64,000 nt of DNA from JAVBRD01 sp031548365 (GTDB lineage Bacteria > Bacillota > Clostridia > Christensenellales > UBA1750): contig JAVBRD010000008.1 in assembly GCA_031548365.1 (NCBI GenBank), forward strand, positions 72,279 through 136,278. The letters are read 5' to 3'. Positions 43,265 through 51,845 of the stretch are shown piece after piece (the first letter of the stretch is position 1; every line of letters begins with the position of its first letter). Below the pieces are notes generated by a model. That model was not told the DNA's origin. It saw nothing but the letters and a program-made list of their open reading frames with translations, and made no database searches. The position numbers and the translations under genes were made by a program.

Positions 43265-43573
43265 ATGGCAAGCAAAAAGATCCGGATCAAGCTCAAGGCT
43301 TACGAGCACCAGCTCATTGACCAGTCCGCTGAGAGAATCGTGGACACCGCCAAGCGCACGGGCGCGGGCGTTTCGGGGCCGATACCGCTTCCGACTGAGC
43401 GCGAGGTCATCACAATTCTGCGCTCGCCCCATAAGCACAAGGACTCACGAGAACAGTTCGAGGCACGCACTCACAAGCGTCTCATCGACATTCTCTCTCC
43501 CACGCCCAAGACCGTCGAAGCGCTCATGCGCCTTGATCTGCCGGCAGGCGTTGACATCGAAATCAAGCTGTAA
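43265..43573 (+). CDS. rpsJ: 30S ribosomal protein S10
   Basis: The 102-residue protein reads KIRIKLKAYEHQLIDQSAERIVDTAKRTGA and continues with PLPTEREVITILRSPHKHKDSREQFE, the universal S10 pattern. It is part of the 30S head and also the NusE partner in antitermination. ATG follows AAGGAGGGCCATCA. First gene of the operon. Confidence 0.98.
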   Translation: MASKKIRIKLKAYEHQLIDQSAERIVDTAKRTGAGVSGPIPLPTEREVITILRSPHKHKDSREQFEARTHKRLIDILSPTPKTVEALMRLDLPAGVDIEIKL

Positions 43574-43593
43574 GGGACAGGAGGGATTAAGCC

Positions 43594-44235
43594 ATGAAAA
43601 AAGCGATCGTCGGCAAAAAGCTTGGCATGACGCAAGTCTTCCTGCCCGATGGCAGGATTGCCCCCGTCACGGTTGTGCAGGCGGGGCCGTGCACCGTGAC
43701 CCAGCTCAAAACCGTGGACAAGGACGGCTACACCGCAGTTCAGGTCGGCTTTGACGCCATCCCGGAAAACCGCGTCAAAAAGCTGGTCAACAAGCCCGAA
43801 AAGGGCCACTTCGACAAGGCGGGCGTCGCCCCCACCCGCGCGCTGCGCGAGCTTCGCCTGGAAAGCGTTGACGGTCTTTCGGTCGGAGCGGTTATCAAGA
43901 GCGATGTTTTCGCCGCGGGCGACAAAATCGACGTCATCGGCACCAGCAAGGGCAAGGGTACGCTCGGCCCGATCCAGCGCTGGAACATGAGCCGCGGCCC
44001 CATGGCCCACGGCTCAAAGTATCACCGCGGTCTGGGCTCTATGAGCGCGAACTCCGATCCTTCCCGCGTGTTTAAGAACAAGCACATGGCGGGACGCACT
44101 GGCCACGAACGCGTGACCATCCAGGATCTTGAAGTCGTGCGCGTGGACGCCGAGCGCGATCTGATCCTCGTCCGGGGCGCGATCCCGGGACCTGCCGGCG
44201 GACTCGTGATCATTCGCGATTCCGTCAAGGCGTAA
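43594..44235 (+). CDS. rplC: 50S ribosomal protein L3
   Basis: The 213-residue protein starts KKAIVGKKLGMTQVF and has KGKGTLGPIQRWNMSRGPMAHGSKYHR, with the Gln that is methylated in some species. MAGRTGHERVTIQDLEVVRVD lies near the end. It is one of the first proteins to assemble on 23S rRNA. Confidence 0.98.
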   Translation: MKKAIVGKKLGMTQVFLPDGRIAPVTVVQAGPCTVTQLKTVDKDGYTAVQVGFDAIPENRVKKLVNKPEKGHFDKAGVAPTRALRELRLESVDGLSVGAVIKSDVFAAGDKIDVIGTSKGKGTLGPIQRWNMSRGPMAHGSKYHRGLGSMSANSDPSRVFKNKHMAGRTGHERVTIQDLEVVRVDAERDLILVRGAIPGPAGGLVIIRDSVKA

Positions 44236-44255
44236 ATAGAGGAGGTAAAAGGGAC

Positions 44256-44879
44256 ATGCCAAGCGTCAAGGTATTTGACATGAAAGGCGCGCAAGTGGGC
44301 GAAATGGCCCTCTCCGAGAGCGTCTTCGGCGTCCCGATGAACGACGCGCTCGTGCATCAGGTCGTCCGTATACAGCAGCTGAACAAACGGCAGGGCACAC
44401 AGTCCGCGCTGACCCGCGCCGAGGTTTCCGGAGGCGGAAAAAAGCCGTGGCGTCAAAAAGGGACAGGCCGCGCGCGCCAAGGCTCCACGCGTTCTCCGCA
44501 GTGGACAAAGGGCGGCATCGTGTTCGCGCCTAAACCCCGCGATTGGTCCATGAGCATTCCGCGCAAGATGAAGCAGGCGGCGATCCGCTGCGCTCTTTCT
44601 GACAAAGTGGCGAGCGAGAAGTTCATCATTGTGGACAAAATCTTCTCCTCCGAAGGCAAGACCCGCGACATGGCCGCTGCGCTCAAGGCGCTTGGCATTG
44701 ACCGCAAGGCGCTGATCATTTTCGCGGGCAAGGACGAGCTGCTCTCCCGCGCGACAGCCAACATCCCCGGCCTTAAGATCGCGCTGGTTAACACGCTCAA
44801 CGCCGTGGATATCCTAAGCTACGACAAATTCGTCATTGCCAAAGAGGCCGTGACGCAGGTCGAGGAGGTGTACGCGTAA
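44256..44879 (+). CDS. rplD: 50S ribosomal protein L4
   Basis: The 207-residue protein has the extended loop QLNKRQGTQSALTRAEVSGG and KKPWRQKGTGRARQGSTRSPQW that lines the exit tunnel. LPRKMKQAA-like and ALKALGIDRKALII elements follow. In some bacteria L4 also represses its own operon. Its stop overlaps the rplW start by one base. Confidence 0.98.
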   Translation: MPSVKVFDMKGAQVGEMALSESVFGVPMNDALVHQVVRIQQLNKRQGTQSALTRAEVSGGGKKPWRQKGTGRARQGSTRSPQWTKGGIVFAPKPRDWSMSIPRKMKQAAIRCALSDKVASEKFIIVDKIFSSEGKTRDMAAALKALGIDRKALIIFAGKDELLSRATANIPGLKIALVNTLNAVDILSYDKFVIAKEAVTQVEEVYA

Positions 44880-45178
44880 TGCGCGATCCGCACGATGTCA
44901 TCATTCGCCCGGTTTTGACCGAGGCTGCGTACGACCGTCTCTCCGAGCAGAGCTACACGTTCATCGTCGCTGTGGACGCGACCAAAGTTGAGATTCGCAA
45001 CGCTGTTGAGGCGGTGTTCCCGGGTGTCAAGGTTGAGCGCGTCAACACGGCCAACAAAGAAGGCAAGATCAAGCGCATGGGCCGCTTCGCCGGACGCCGC
45101 GCCGCAACCAAGAAAGCTTACGTCAAGCTCACCGAGAACTCCAAGGGCATTGAGTTCTTTGAGGGCATGGCCCAGTAA
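44879..45178 (+). CDS. rplW: 50S ribosomal protein L23
   Basis: The 99-residue protein has the L23 pattern: IIRPVLTEAAYDRL, TFIVAVDATKVEIRNAVEAVF, VKVERVNTANKEGKIKRMGRFAGRR. It lies at the tunnel exit and docks SRP and trigger factor. ATG overlaps the rplD stop. Confidence 0.97.
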   Translation: MRDPHDVIIRPVLTEAAYDRLSEQSYTFIVAVDATKVEIRNAVEAVFPGVKVERVNTANKEGKIKRMGRFAGRRAATKKAYVKLTENSKGIEFFEGMAQ

Positions 45179-45196
45179 GAGGAGGAGAATACAACA

Positions 45197-46030
45197 ATGG
45201 CTGTTATCAAGTATAATCCAACCTCGCCGGGCCGCAGGTTCATGTCGGTTGTCAATTACGGCGAGCTGACCAAGAAGGCCCCCGAGCGTTCACTGACAGA
45301 AGATCTGCGCGGCACGGGCGGTCGCAACATGTACGGCCGCATCACCGTTCGCTTTCGCGGCGGACGCGCCCGCAGAAAATACCGCATCATCGACTTCAAG
45401 CGCAACAAGGATGGCATTCCCGCCAAGGTCGCCGCGCTTGAGTACGATCCGAACCGCACGGCGTTCATCGCGCTCCTGAACTACGCGGACGGCGAAAAAC
45501 GCTACATTCTGGCTCCTGTCGGCCTCAAGGTCGGGGACAGCGTGATGAGCGGCGTCTCCGCCGACATCATCCCGGGCAACTGCCTCCCGATCGCAAACAT
45601 CCCGCTTGGAACGCTCATCCACAATGTTGAGCTCAAGCCGGGACGCGGCGGACAAATGGTTCGCTCGGCCGGCATGGCCGCGCAGCTTATGGCAAAGGAA
45701 GGCGCTTACGCTCAGGTGCGCCTGCCCTCCGGCGAAGTTCGCTACGTGCCCATGACCGCGCGCGCCACCATTGGTCAGGTCGGCAACATCGACCATGAGA
45801 ACATCAATCTGGGCAAGGCCGGCAAGGTTCGCCACCTCGGCTTCCGCCCCCACAACCGCGGCGTCGTCATGAACCCGAACGATCACCCGCACGGCGGCGG
45901 CGAAGGCAAAAGCCCGGTCGGCATGCCGTCCCCGCTCACCCCTTGGGGCAAGCCGGCGCTCGGCTACAAGACGCGCAAGAAGAAGAATCCGTCCAATAAG
46001 TTCATCGTCAAGCGCGCAGGCGGCAAGTAA
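45197..46030 (+). CDS. rplB: 50S ribosomal protein L2
   Basis: The 277-residue protein has VIKYNPTSPGRRFMSVVNY, GRITVRFRGGRARRKYRIIDF, and near the end GVVMNPNDHPHGGGEGKSPVGMPSPLTPWGKPALG. That includes the conserved His next to the peptidyl-transferase centre. Length and motifs are normal. Confidence 0.98.
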   Translation: MAVIKYNPTSPGRRFMSVVNYGELTKKAPERSLTEDLRGTGGRNMYGRITVRFRGGRARRKYRIIDFKRNKDGIPAKVAALEYDPNRTAFIALLNYADGEKRYILAPVGLKVGDSVMSGVSADIIPGNCLPIANIPLGTLIHNVELKPGRGGQMVRSAGMAAQLMAKEGAYAQVRLPSGEVRYVPMTARATIGQVGNIDHENINLGKAGKVRHLGFRPHNRGVVMNPNDHPHGGGEGKSPVGMPSPLTPWGKPALGYKTRKKKNPSNKFIVKRAGGK

Positions 46031-46042
46031 GGAGGAGTCATC

Positions 46043-46321
46043 GTGTCCCGTTCGGTTAAAAAAGGACCTTATGTGTTTCCGAGGCTGCTTGCCCGTGTCG
46101 AGCAAATGAACCAGAAGGGCGAGAAAAAAGTCCTCAAGACCTGGTCGAGAGCCTCCACAATATTCCCGGATTTCGTCGGCCACACCATCGCCGTGCACGA
46201 CGGACGCAAACACGTTCCGGTCTATGTTACGGAAGACATGGTCGGCCACAAGCTCGGAGAGTTTGCGCCCACCCGCACCTTCCGCGGCCACGCCGGGGAA
46301 AAATCCAGCGGCGGTAAGTAG
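46043..46321 (+). CDS. rpsS: 30S ribosomal protein S19
   Basis: The 92-residue protein starts at GTG and reads SRSVKKGPYVFPRLL, then VLKTWSRASTIFPDFVGHTIAVHDGRKHVPVYV. The second half, ITEDMVGHKLGEFAPTRTFRGH-like, is typical S19, a 30S head protein. Confidence 0.97.
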   Translation: MSRSVKKGPYVFPRLLARVEQMNQKGEKKVLKTWSRASTIFPDFVGHTIAVHDGRKHVPVYVTEDMVGHKLGEFAPTRTFRGHAGEKSSGGK

Positions 46322-46335
46322 GAGGGAGAAGGACA

Positions 46336-46722
46336 ATGGCAACTAGGGTCAGAGAAAAAGCCAAGGCGCGCAAAGAAAACGCCGAAAAGCGGCCTCACGC
46401 GCGCGCGCGGTACATCCGCATCGCCCCCCGCAAGGTTCGCATTGTGATCAACCTCATTCGCGGAAAACACATTGACGAGGCGCTGGCGATTCTGATGTAC
46501 ACGCCCAAAGCGGCGTCGCCTGTGGTCGAAAAGCTTGTCCGCAGCGCGATTGCCAACGCGGAGAACAACCTCTCCATGTCGCGTGACAACCTTTTTGTGG
46601 CGGAGATCTGGGCCGACGCAGGCCCGACGCTCAAGCGTGGCCAACCCCATGGGCGCGGGTCAATGTATCCCATCATGAAGCGTTCCAGCCACATCACGGT
46701 CATTTTGGACCAAGTCGGATAA
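46336..46722 (+). CDS. rplV: 50S ribosomal protein L22
   Basis: The 128-residue protein has ARARYIRIAPRKVRIVINLIRGK near residue 22, a beta-hairpin loop that lines the tunnel (GRGSMYPIMKRSSHITVIL) and ends in the usual VILDQ. The N-terminal basic extension of about 20 residues is slightly long. Confidence 0.97.
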   Translation: MATRVREKAKARKENAEKRPHARARYIRIAPRKVRIVINLIRGKHIDEALAILMYTPKAASPVVEKLVRSAIANAENNLSMSRDNLFVAEIWADAGPTLKRGQPHGRGSMYPIMKRSSHITVILDQVG

Positions 46723-46735
46723 CGGAGGGAAACAA

Positions 46736-47407
46736 ATGGGTCAGAAAGTACATCCCAACGGAGCCCGCGTGGGCGTCATCCGCGACTGGTCCACGCGCTG
46801 GTATGCCAATAAGAAGACCTTTGCGGATACACTGGTCAGCGACGTGAACCTTCGCAAGATGCTCATGAAACGGCTCGCGAACGCGTCCGTCGCGCGCATC
46901 GACATCGAGCGCACGGTCTCCCGCGTCACCGTTAAAATTCACACCGCCAAGCCGGGCGTCATCATCGGCAGGGGCGGGCAGGACATCGAAAAGCTCAAAA
47001 AAGAGGTTGAAGCGTTTGTGGGCAAGCCCGCGAGCGTGGACATCATGGAGATCAAGAACCCGGAAACCGACGCGCAGCTCGTTGCGGTCAACATCGCGCA
47101 GCAGCTTGAGAAGCGCATCTCCTTCCGTCGCGCGCTCAAGCAGTCCATCCAGCGCGCCATGAAGGGCGGCATCCGCGGGATCAAAACAAAGGTTAACGGC
47201 CGTTTGGGCGGCGCGGAAATCGCGCGCTCGGAAGGCTATCGCGAAGGATCAGTTCCGCTTCAGACGCTCCGCGCCAACATCGAGTACGGCTTCGCCGAAG
47301 CGCACACGTCCTACGGCAACATCGGCGTCAAAGTCTGGATCTACAAAGGCCAGGTTCTTCCCACCGCCAACCGCGTTGTGAAGAAGGTCGTGGAGGGAGG
47401 AAAATAA
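46736..47407 (+). CDS. rpsC: 30S ribosomal protein S3
   Basis: The 223-residue protein starts MGQKVHPNGARVGVIRDW. The KH domain has KPGVIIGRGGQDIEKL, and the end reads TSYGNIGVKVWIYKG. It forms part of the mRNA entry helicase of the 30S subunit. Confidence 0.98.
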   Translation: MGQKVHPNGARVGVIRDWSTRWYANKKTFADTLVSDVNLRKMLMKRLANASVARIDIERTVSRVTVKIHTAKPGVIIGRGGQDIEKLKKEVEAFVGKPASVDIMEIKNPETDAQLVAVNIAQQLEKRISFRRALKQSIQRAMKGGIRGIKTKVNGRLGGAEIARSEGYREGSVPLQTLRANIEYGFAEAHTSYGNIGVKVWIYKGQVLPTANRVVKKVVEGGK

Positions 47408-47410
47408 CCC

Positions 47411-47842
47411 ATGCTGATGCCAAAACGCGTCAAGCGGCGCCGCGTGTTCCGCGGCCGCATGAAGGGCAGAGCTTCTCGCGGCAATTTTCTCGCCTACGGC
47501 GACTTCGGCCTTGTCGCGCTTGAACCCGCCTGGATCACGTCCAACCAGATCGAGGCCGCCCGTATCGCGATGACGCGCTTTACTAAGCGCGGCGGACAGG
47601 TTTGGATCAAGATTTTCCCGGATAAGCCCATCACCGAAAAGCCCGCCGAAACCCGAATGGGATCGGGAAAAGGCTCGCCGGAGTACTGGGTCGCGGTTGT
47701 CAAGCCCGACCGTGTTCTGTTTGAAATGTCGGGCGTGCCCGAGGAAGACGCGCGCGAAGCCATGCGCCTCGCGATGCACAAACTGCCCATCAAGTGCCGG
47801 TTTATCACCCGGGACAAGAGCTCGGAGGTGAGCGCGACATGA
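47411..47842 (+). CDS. rplP: 50S ribosomal protein L16
   Basis: The 143-residue protein begins MLMPKRVKRRRVFRGRMKGRA and has EPAWITSNQIEAARIAMTRF, KRGGQVWIKIFPDKPIT, and MGSGKGSPEYWVAVVKPDRVLFEM. It sits near the A-site tRNA elbow. Its stop overlaps the rpmC ATG. Confidence 0.98.
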   Translation: MLMPKRVKRRRVFRGRMKGRASRGNFLAYGDFGLVALEPAWITSNQIEAARIAMTRFTKRGGQVWIKIFPDKPITEKPAETRMGSGKGSPEYWVAVVKPDRVLFEMSGVPEEDAREAMRLAMHKLPIKCRFITRDKSSEVSAT

Positions 47843-48036
47843 GTCTTAAAGCCGATAAACTGCGCGATTTGAGCGCGGATGAGCTTGCACAGCAGATCAA
47901 GGACAAAAAGACCGAGCTGTTCAACCTTCGCTTCCAGCAGGCCACCGGTCAGCTCTCTAACCCCATGACCATCCGCGCCTGCCGCAAGGAGATCGCTCGC
48001 ATCCACACCATCCTGCGCGAGCAAGAAAAAGCATAA
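47839..48036 (+). CDS. rpmC: 50S ribosomal protein L29
   Basis: The 65-residue protein has KADKLRDLSADELAQQIKDK and LFNLRFQQATGQLSNPMTIR, the two-helix L29 pattern. ATG at 47839 follows GGAGGTGAGCGAC. Confidence 0.96.
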   Translation: MSLKADKLRDLSADELAQQIKDKKTELFNLRFQQATGQLSNPMTIRACRKEIARIHTILREQEKA

Positions 48037-48060
48037 GTGCCCGAGGAGGTTTTCAACAAG

Positions 48061-48324
48061 ATGTCGGAAGTCCGAACCACCCTTCGTAAAACCCGCGTGG
48101 GCACTGTCGTATCCGATAAGATGGACAAGACGATCGTCGTCGCCATCAGGACCCGCGACACCCACCCGCTTTACAAAAAGATCCTGAACCACACGACTAA
48201 GCTCAAGGCCCACGATGAAAACAACGAGTGCGGCATCGGCGACACCGTGCGTGTCATGGAAACCCGCCCCCTCTCCAAGGAGAAGCGTTGGCGCCTCGTC
48301 GAGATCATCGAAAAGGCGAAGTAA
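48061..48324 (+). CDS. rpsQ: 30S ribosomal protein S17
   Basis: The 87-residue protein reads RKTRVGTVVSDKMDKTIVVAIRTR, then HPLYKKILNHTTKLKAHDE and GDTVRVMETRPLSKEKRWRLVEI, all S17 marks. ATG at 48061 is chosen; an in-frame GTG at 48037 would begin before the GAGGAGG ribosome site. Confidence 0.97.
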   Translation: MSEVRTTLRKTRVGTVVSDKMDKTIVVAIRTRDTHPLYKKILNHTTKLKAHDENNECGIGDTVRVMETRPLSKEKRWRLVEIIEKAK

Positions 48325-48479
48325 GTTCGTCATTCGTCCACGCACGCTAAGCGTGCGGACGAGTGGGATGCCGGAGGAGTTCACTTCGGCGGGGGTCGGG
48401 TGTGACCCCGAAAGCCCCCATGTCCCGAGTCCGGGCCCCATCGTCCCGGCAAAAGCTTAGTTAGTAGGAGGATAACCCA
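48325..48479 (+). other. long spacer inside the operon with a hairpin
   Basis: The 155-bp gap between rpsQ and rplN is much wider than other gaps in this operon. It has a hairpin CGCACGC/GCGTGCG at 48341-48357, extended by a GTC/GAC pair at the base (48336-48360). No T run and no ORF are seen. Confidence 0.6.
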
Positions 48480-48848
48480 ATGGTGCAGCCGCAAACAAGG
48501 CTCAAGGTCGCCGATAACACGGGGGCCAAGGAGATTATGGCGATTCGCGTGCTGGGCGGTTCGTTTCGCTCAAGCGGCGGAATCGGCGATGTAATCGTGG
48601 CGTCGGTGAAGACCGCGTCCCCGGGTGGCGTCGTTAAAAAGGGCGAGGTCGTCAAGGCGGTCATCGTGCGCACGGTCAAGCAAGTGCGCCGTCCCGACGG
48701 AACGTACATCGGCTTTGACGATAACGCAGCCGTGATCATCAACGACCAAAAGCAGCCGCGCGGGACGCGCATTTTCGGGCCGGTCGCCCGTGAGCTCCGC
48801 GAGAAAGACTACATGAAGATCATCTCGCTCGCGCCCGAAGTCCTGTAA
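48480..48848 (+). CDS. rplN: 50S ribosomal protein L14
   Basis: The 122-residue protein begins MVQPQTRLKVADNTGAKEIMAIRVLGG and has KGEVVKAVIVRTVKQVRRPDG and IFGPVARELREKDYMKIISLAPEVL. It stands at the intersubunit face. Confidence 0.98.
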   Translation: MVQPQTRLKVADNTGAKEIMAIRVLGGSFRSSGGIGDVIVASVKTASPGGVVKKGEVVKAVIVRTVKQVRRPDGTYIGFDDNAAVIINDQKQPRGTRIFGPVARELREKDYMKIISLAPEVL

Positions 48849-48865
48849 GGAAAGGAGAGGTGAAC

Positions 48866-49195
48866 TTGATTCAGCAGAGAAAGATCCACGTCAAGAAGGA
48901 TGACCAAGTGGTCGTCATTTCCGGCAAGGACGCTGGCAAAAAAGGCAAAGTCCTCACCGCCCTTCCCAAAGAGGGACGCATTGTGGTTGAGGGCGTCAAC
49001 ATCATCACGAAGCACCAGAAGGCGCGCGGAGCGCGCCAACAGGGCGGCATCATCCACCGCGAAGCGCCTTTCTACGCTTCAAAAGTGATGCTCCTGTGCG
49101 GGAAGTGCCAAAAGGGAACGCGCATCGCGCACAAGATTTTAGAAGATGGAAGCAAGGTCCGCATTTGCAAAAAATGCGGCGAAATCTTGGCTTAA
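48866..49195 (+). CDS. rplX: 50S ribosomal protein L24
   Basis: The KOW-type protein reads KIHVKKDDQVVVISGKDAGKKGKVL and EGVNIITKHQKARGARQQGGI. A C-terminal four-Cys zinc ribbon (CGKCQKGTR, then RICKKCGEI) follows. TTG at 48866 has AGGAG eight bases upstream; GTG at 48860 is possible. Confidence 0.96.
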   Translation: MIQQRKIHVKKDDQVVVISGKDAGKKGKVLTALPKEGRIVVEGVNIITKHQKARGARQQGGIIHREAPFYASKVMLLCGKCQKGTRIAHKILEDGSKVRICKKCGEILA

Positions 49196-49209
49196 GGGGG
49201 GAAACGAAC

Positions 49210-49752
49210 GTGCCACGCTTGAAAGATAAGTACTTGGCCGAAGTCGTTCCTGCTCTTATGCAGCGCTTCGGTTACAAAAACGTCAATGAGATACCGCGCC
49301 TTGATAAGATCGTGCTCAACGTCGGTCTGGGCGATTTGAAAGACAACCCGAAGTCACTGGAAGTCGCAGTTCAGGAGATGGCGACGATCACGGGGCAAAA
49401 ACCGGTCGTGACAAAGTCGACGAAGTCCATTGCGAACTTCAAGCTCCGTCAGGGAATGAACATCGGCGCGAAAGTGACGATGCGGGGAACGCGGATGTAT
49501 GAGTTCGCGGATAAGCTGTTCTCCATAGCGCTTCCGCGCGTGCGTGACTTCAGAGGCGTGTCCAACAAAGCCTTTGACGGCCGCGGCAACTACGCGCTCG
49601 GCGTTCGCGAGCAGCTGATCTTCCCGGAAATCAACTATGACAAGGTCGAAAAGGTCCGCGGGCTTGAGATGATTTTCGTCACAACCGCCAAGACCGATGA
49701 GGAAGCCAAGGAGCTCTTGCAGCTCATGGGCATGCCTTTCGCCCAGCAGTAA
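49210..49752 (+). CDS. rplE: 50S ribosomal protein L5
   Basis: The 180-residue protein begins at GTG: PRLKDKYLAEVVPALMQRFGYKNVNEIPRLDKIVLN. It has QKPVVTKSTKSIANFKLRQGMNIGAKVTMRG and the end IFVTTAKTDEEAKELLQLMGMPF. It binds 5S rRNA. Confidence 0.98.
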   Translation: MPRLKDKYLAEVVPALMQRFGYKNVNEIPRLDKIVLNVGLGDLKDNPKSLEVAVQEMATITGQKPVVTKSTKSIANFKLRQGMNIGAKVTMRGTRMYEFADKLFSIALPRVRDFRGVSNKAFDGRGNYALGVREQLIFPEINYDKVEKVRGLEMIFVTTAKTDEEAKELLQLMGMPFAQQ

Positions 49753-49765
49753 GGAGGAGAAGTAA

Positions 49766-49951
49766 GTGGCCAAGACATCACAGAAAATCCGGCAAGCGTT
49801 AAAGCCCAAGTTCTCCACCCGGGCGTACACCCGTTGCCGCTTGTGCGGTCGCCCGCACGCGGTGTTGCGCAAATACGGCGTCTGCCGTATATGCTTTCGC
49901 ACGCTGGCCCACAACGGGCAGATTCCCGGCGTGAAAAAGGCCAGTTGGTAA
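49766..49951 (+). CDS. rpsN: 30S ribosomal protein S14, zinc type
   Basis: The 61-residue protein has four zinc-binding Cys: RCRLCGR near residue 24 and CRICFR near 40. The end is IPGVKKASW. The short zinc form is typical of Firmicutes. Start is GTG. Confidence 0.97.
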   Translation: MAKTSQKIRQALKPKFSTRAYTRCRLCGRPHAVLRKYGVCRICFRTLAHNGQIPGVKKASW

Positions 49952-49966
49952 GAAGGAGGCATAGGC

Positions 49967-50362
49967 ATGATTGTCAACGACCCCATCGCCGATATGCTCA
50001 CGCGTATCCGCAACGCCATGGTTGCGCGGCATGAGACCCTCACGGTCCCGGCGTCTAAAATGAAAAAGGCGATCGCGTCCATCCTTCTCAACGAAGGATT
50101 CGTCAAGTCCGTAGACTTCATCGCGGAAGGGCCGCAAGGCGCGATCAAAATCGCGCTGAAGTACTCCGCGCAAAAGTCCGTCATCACGGGCCTCAAGCGC
50201 ATCTCCAAGCCCGGTCTGCGCGTATACGCTCAGGTCGATCAGATCCCCAAGGTTTTGGGCGGTCTCGGCATCGCCATCCTCTCCACGTCTCAAGGCGTGA
50301 TGACCGACCGCGATGCGCGCGCCAAGGCCATTGGCGGCGAAGTGCTCGCGTACGTCTGGTAA
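49967..50362 (+). CDS. rpsH: 30S ribosomal protein S8
   Basis: The 131-residue protein reads VNDPIADMLTRIRNAMVARHETL and ends GLGIAILSTSQGVMTDRDARAKAIGGEVLAYVW, the S8 consensus. It binds the central domain of 16S rRNA. Confidence 0.98.
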   Translation: MIVNDPIADMLTRIRNAMVARHETLTVPASKMKKAIASILLNEGFVKSVDFIAEGPQGAIKIALKYSAQKSVITGLKRISKPGLRVYAQVDQIPKVLGGLGIAILSTSQGVMTDRDARAKAIGGEVLAYVW

Positions 50363-50377
50363 GGGGGAAAAGGTAAA

Positions 50378-50920
50378 ATGTCTCGAATTGGCAGAATGCC
50401 CATCACCATCCCCGCGGGCGTAACGGTGAAAGTCGCGGCTGACAACACGGTATCGGTCAAAGGCCCCAAGGGTGAGCTCACCGAGAAGATCGTCCCTTCC
50501 ATCATCGTTTCGATGGACGCGGGAATCCTGACGGTTGAGCGCAAGAGCGACGCAAAGCAGGAACGCTCTTACCACGGCCTCTCCCGCGCGCTGATCAACA
50601 ACATGGTCAAAGGCGTGACAGAGGGCTTCCAAAAGACGCTTCAGATTGAGGGCGTGGGTTACCGCGCGCTCAAGTCCGGCAAGAAACTCACGCTCAACAT
50701 GGGCTACTCGCATCCGGTTGAGTTTGATGAAGAGCCGAACATCACGTTCGATGTGCCGACTCCGAACCAGATCATCGTCAAAGGCATTTCGAAGCAGCGT
50801 GTGGGCGAGCTTGCGGCCAACATCCGCCAGGTTCGTCCGCCGGAACCCTACCTGGGTAAGGGCATCAAATATGAAGGCGAACGCATTATCCGCAAGGAAG
50901 GCAAAGCCGGCAAGAAGTAA
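50378..50920 (+). CDS. rplF: 50S ribosomal protein L6
   Basis: The 180-residue protein reads SRIGRMPITIPAGVTVKV, VKGPKGEL, LINNMVKGVTEGFQKTLQIEGVGYRA and GELAANIRQVRPPEPYLGKGIKYEGE. It is an S/T-stalk-base protein near the factor-binding site. Confidence 0.98.
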   Translation: MSRIGRMPITIPAGVTVKVAADNTVSVKGPKGELTEKIVPSIIVSMDAGILTVERKSDAKQERSYHGLSRALINNMVKGVTEGFQKTLQIEGVGYRALKSGKKLTLNMGYSHPVEFDEEPNITFDVPTPNQIIVKGISKQRVGELAANIRQVRPPEPYLGKGIKYEGERIIRKEGKAGKK

Positions 50921-50931
50921 GGAGCGAAAGC

Positions 50932-51300
50932 ATGTTTCACAAACAGGATAAAAACGCGATCCGCGTGATCCGCCATGCCCGCGTCCGCAAAAAGGTCGCC
51001 GGCATCCCCGCCCGTCCGCGGCTGTGCGTGTACCGCAGCCTTGGCAACATCTACGCACAGATCATCGATGATTCCGTCGGCACCACGCTTTGCAGCTCTT
51101 CGACGCTCGACAAGACGCTCGCTGCGCAGATTGCCGAAATGACAAAAAAGCAGGCGGCCAAGCTTGTTGGACAGACCGTTGCCAAGCGTGCGCTGGACAA
51201 GGGCATCAAATCCGTCGTGTTTGACCGGGGCGGCTACATCTACACCGGGCGCGTGCAAGAGCTCGCAGCCGGCGCACGAGAAGCCGGGCTCGAGTTCTAG
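50932..51300 (+). CDS. rplR: 50S ribosomal protein L18
   Basis: The 122-residue protein has RVRKKVAGIPARPRLCVYRSLGNIYAQIIDD, and the end KSVVFDRGGYIYTGRVQELAAGAREAGLEF. It binds 5S rRNA with L5. Confidence 0.98.
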   Translation: MFHKQDKNAIRVIRHARVRKKVAGIPARPRLCVYRSLGNIYAQIIDDSVGTTLCSSSTLDKTLAAQIAEMTKKQAAKLVGQTVAKRALDKGIKSVVFDRGGYIYTGRVQELAAGAREAGLEF

Positions 51301-51323
51301 GGCCGGAAAAAGGAGGGAAATAA

Positions 51324-51845
51324 ATGCAGCACCGTGATCGCGAACCAGTATCCGAGTTCAAGGACCGCCTTGTCGCCGTGAACCGCGTCGCCAAGGTCGT
51401 CAAAGGTGGCCGCAACTTCCGCTTTTCGGCTCTTGTGGTTGTCGGAGACGAAAAAGGCCGCGTGGGCGTTGGCATGGGCAAGGCCACGGAAATACCCGAA
51501 GCCATCCGCAAAGCCAATGAAGACGCGAAAAAGCAGCTGATCAACGTGCCGATCATCGGCACAACCATTCCGCACCGTATCGAGGCCAAGTTTGAGGCGT
51601 GCAAAGTCGCCCTCATCCCCGCCCCGGAAGGAACGGGCGTCATCGCCGGTGGCGCTGCCCGCGCTGTGCTTGAGATGGCGGGCGTCAAGGATATCCGTAC
51701 CAAGACGTTTGGATCGGCCAACGCCATCAACATCGCGAAGGCGACTATCACCGCGCTTCAGCTTCTGAAAACGGCGCAGTCCGTCGCCAAGCTCCGCGGC
51801 ATTCCGGTTGAACAGCTGACAGAGCAGGGAGGGACCCTTCAATGA
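51324..51845 (+). CDS. rpsE: 30S ribosomal protein S5
   Basis: The 173-residue protein reads EFKDRLVAVNRVAKVVKGGRNFRFSALVVVGD, GVGMGKATEIPEAIRKA and GTGVIAGGAARAVLEMAGVKDI. It belongs to the decoding-fidelity region. Its stop overlaps the rpmD ATG. Confidence 0.98.
   Translation: MQHRDREPVSEFKDRLVAVNRVAKVVKGGRNFRFSALVVVGDEKGRVGVGMGKATEIPEAIRKANEDAKKQLINVPIIGTTIPHRIEAKFEACKVALIPAPEGTGVIAGGAARAVLEMAGVKDIRTKTFGSANAINIAKATITALQLLKTAQSVAKLRGIPVEQLTEQGGTLQ

Noticed and set aside
49799..51058. A 419-codon open frame on the minus strand across rpsN-rplR
   Set aside because: The plus strand holds five unmistakable ribosomal genes here; the antisense frame is a composition artefact.
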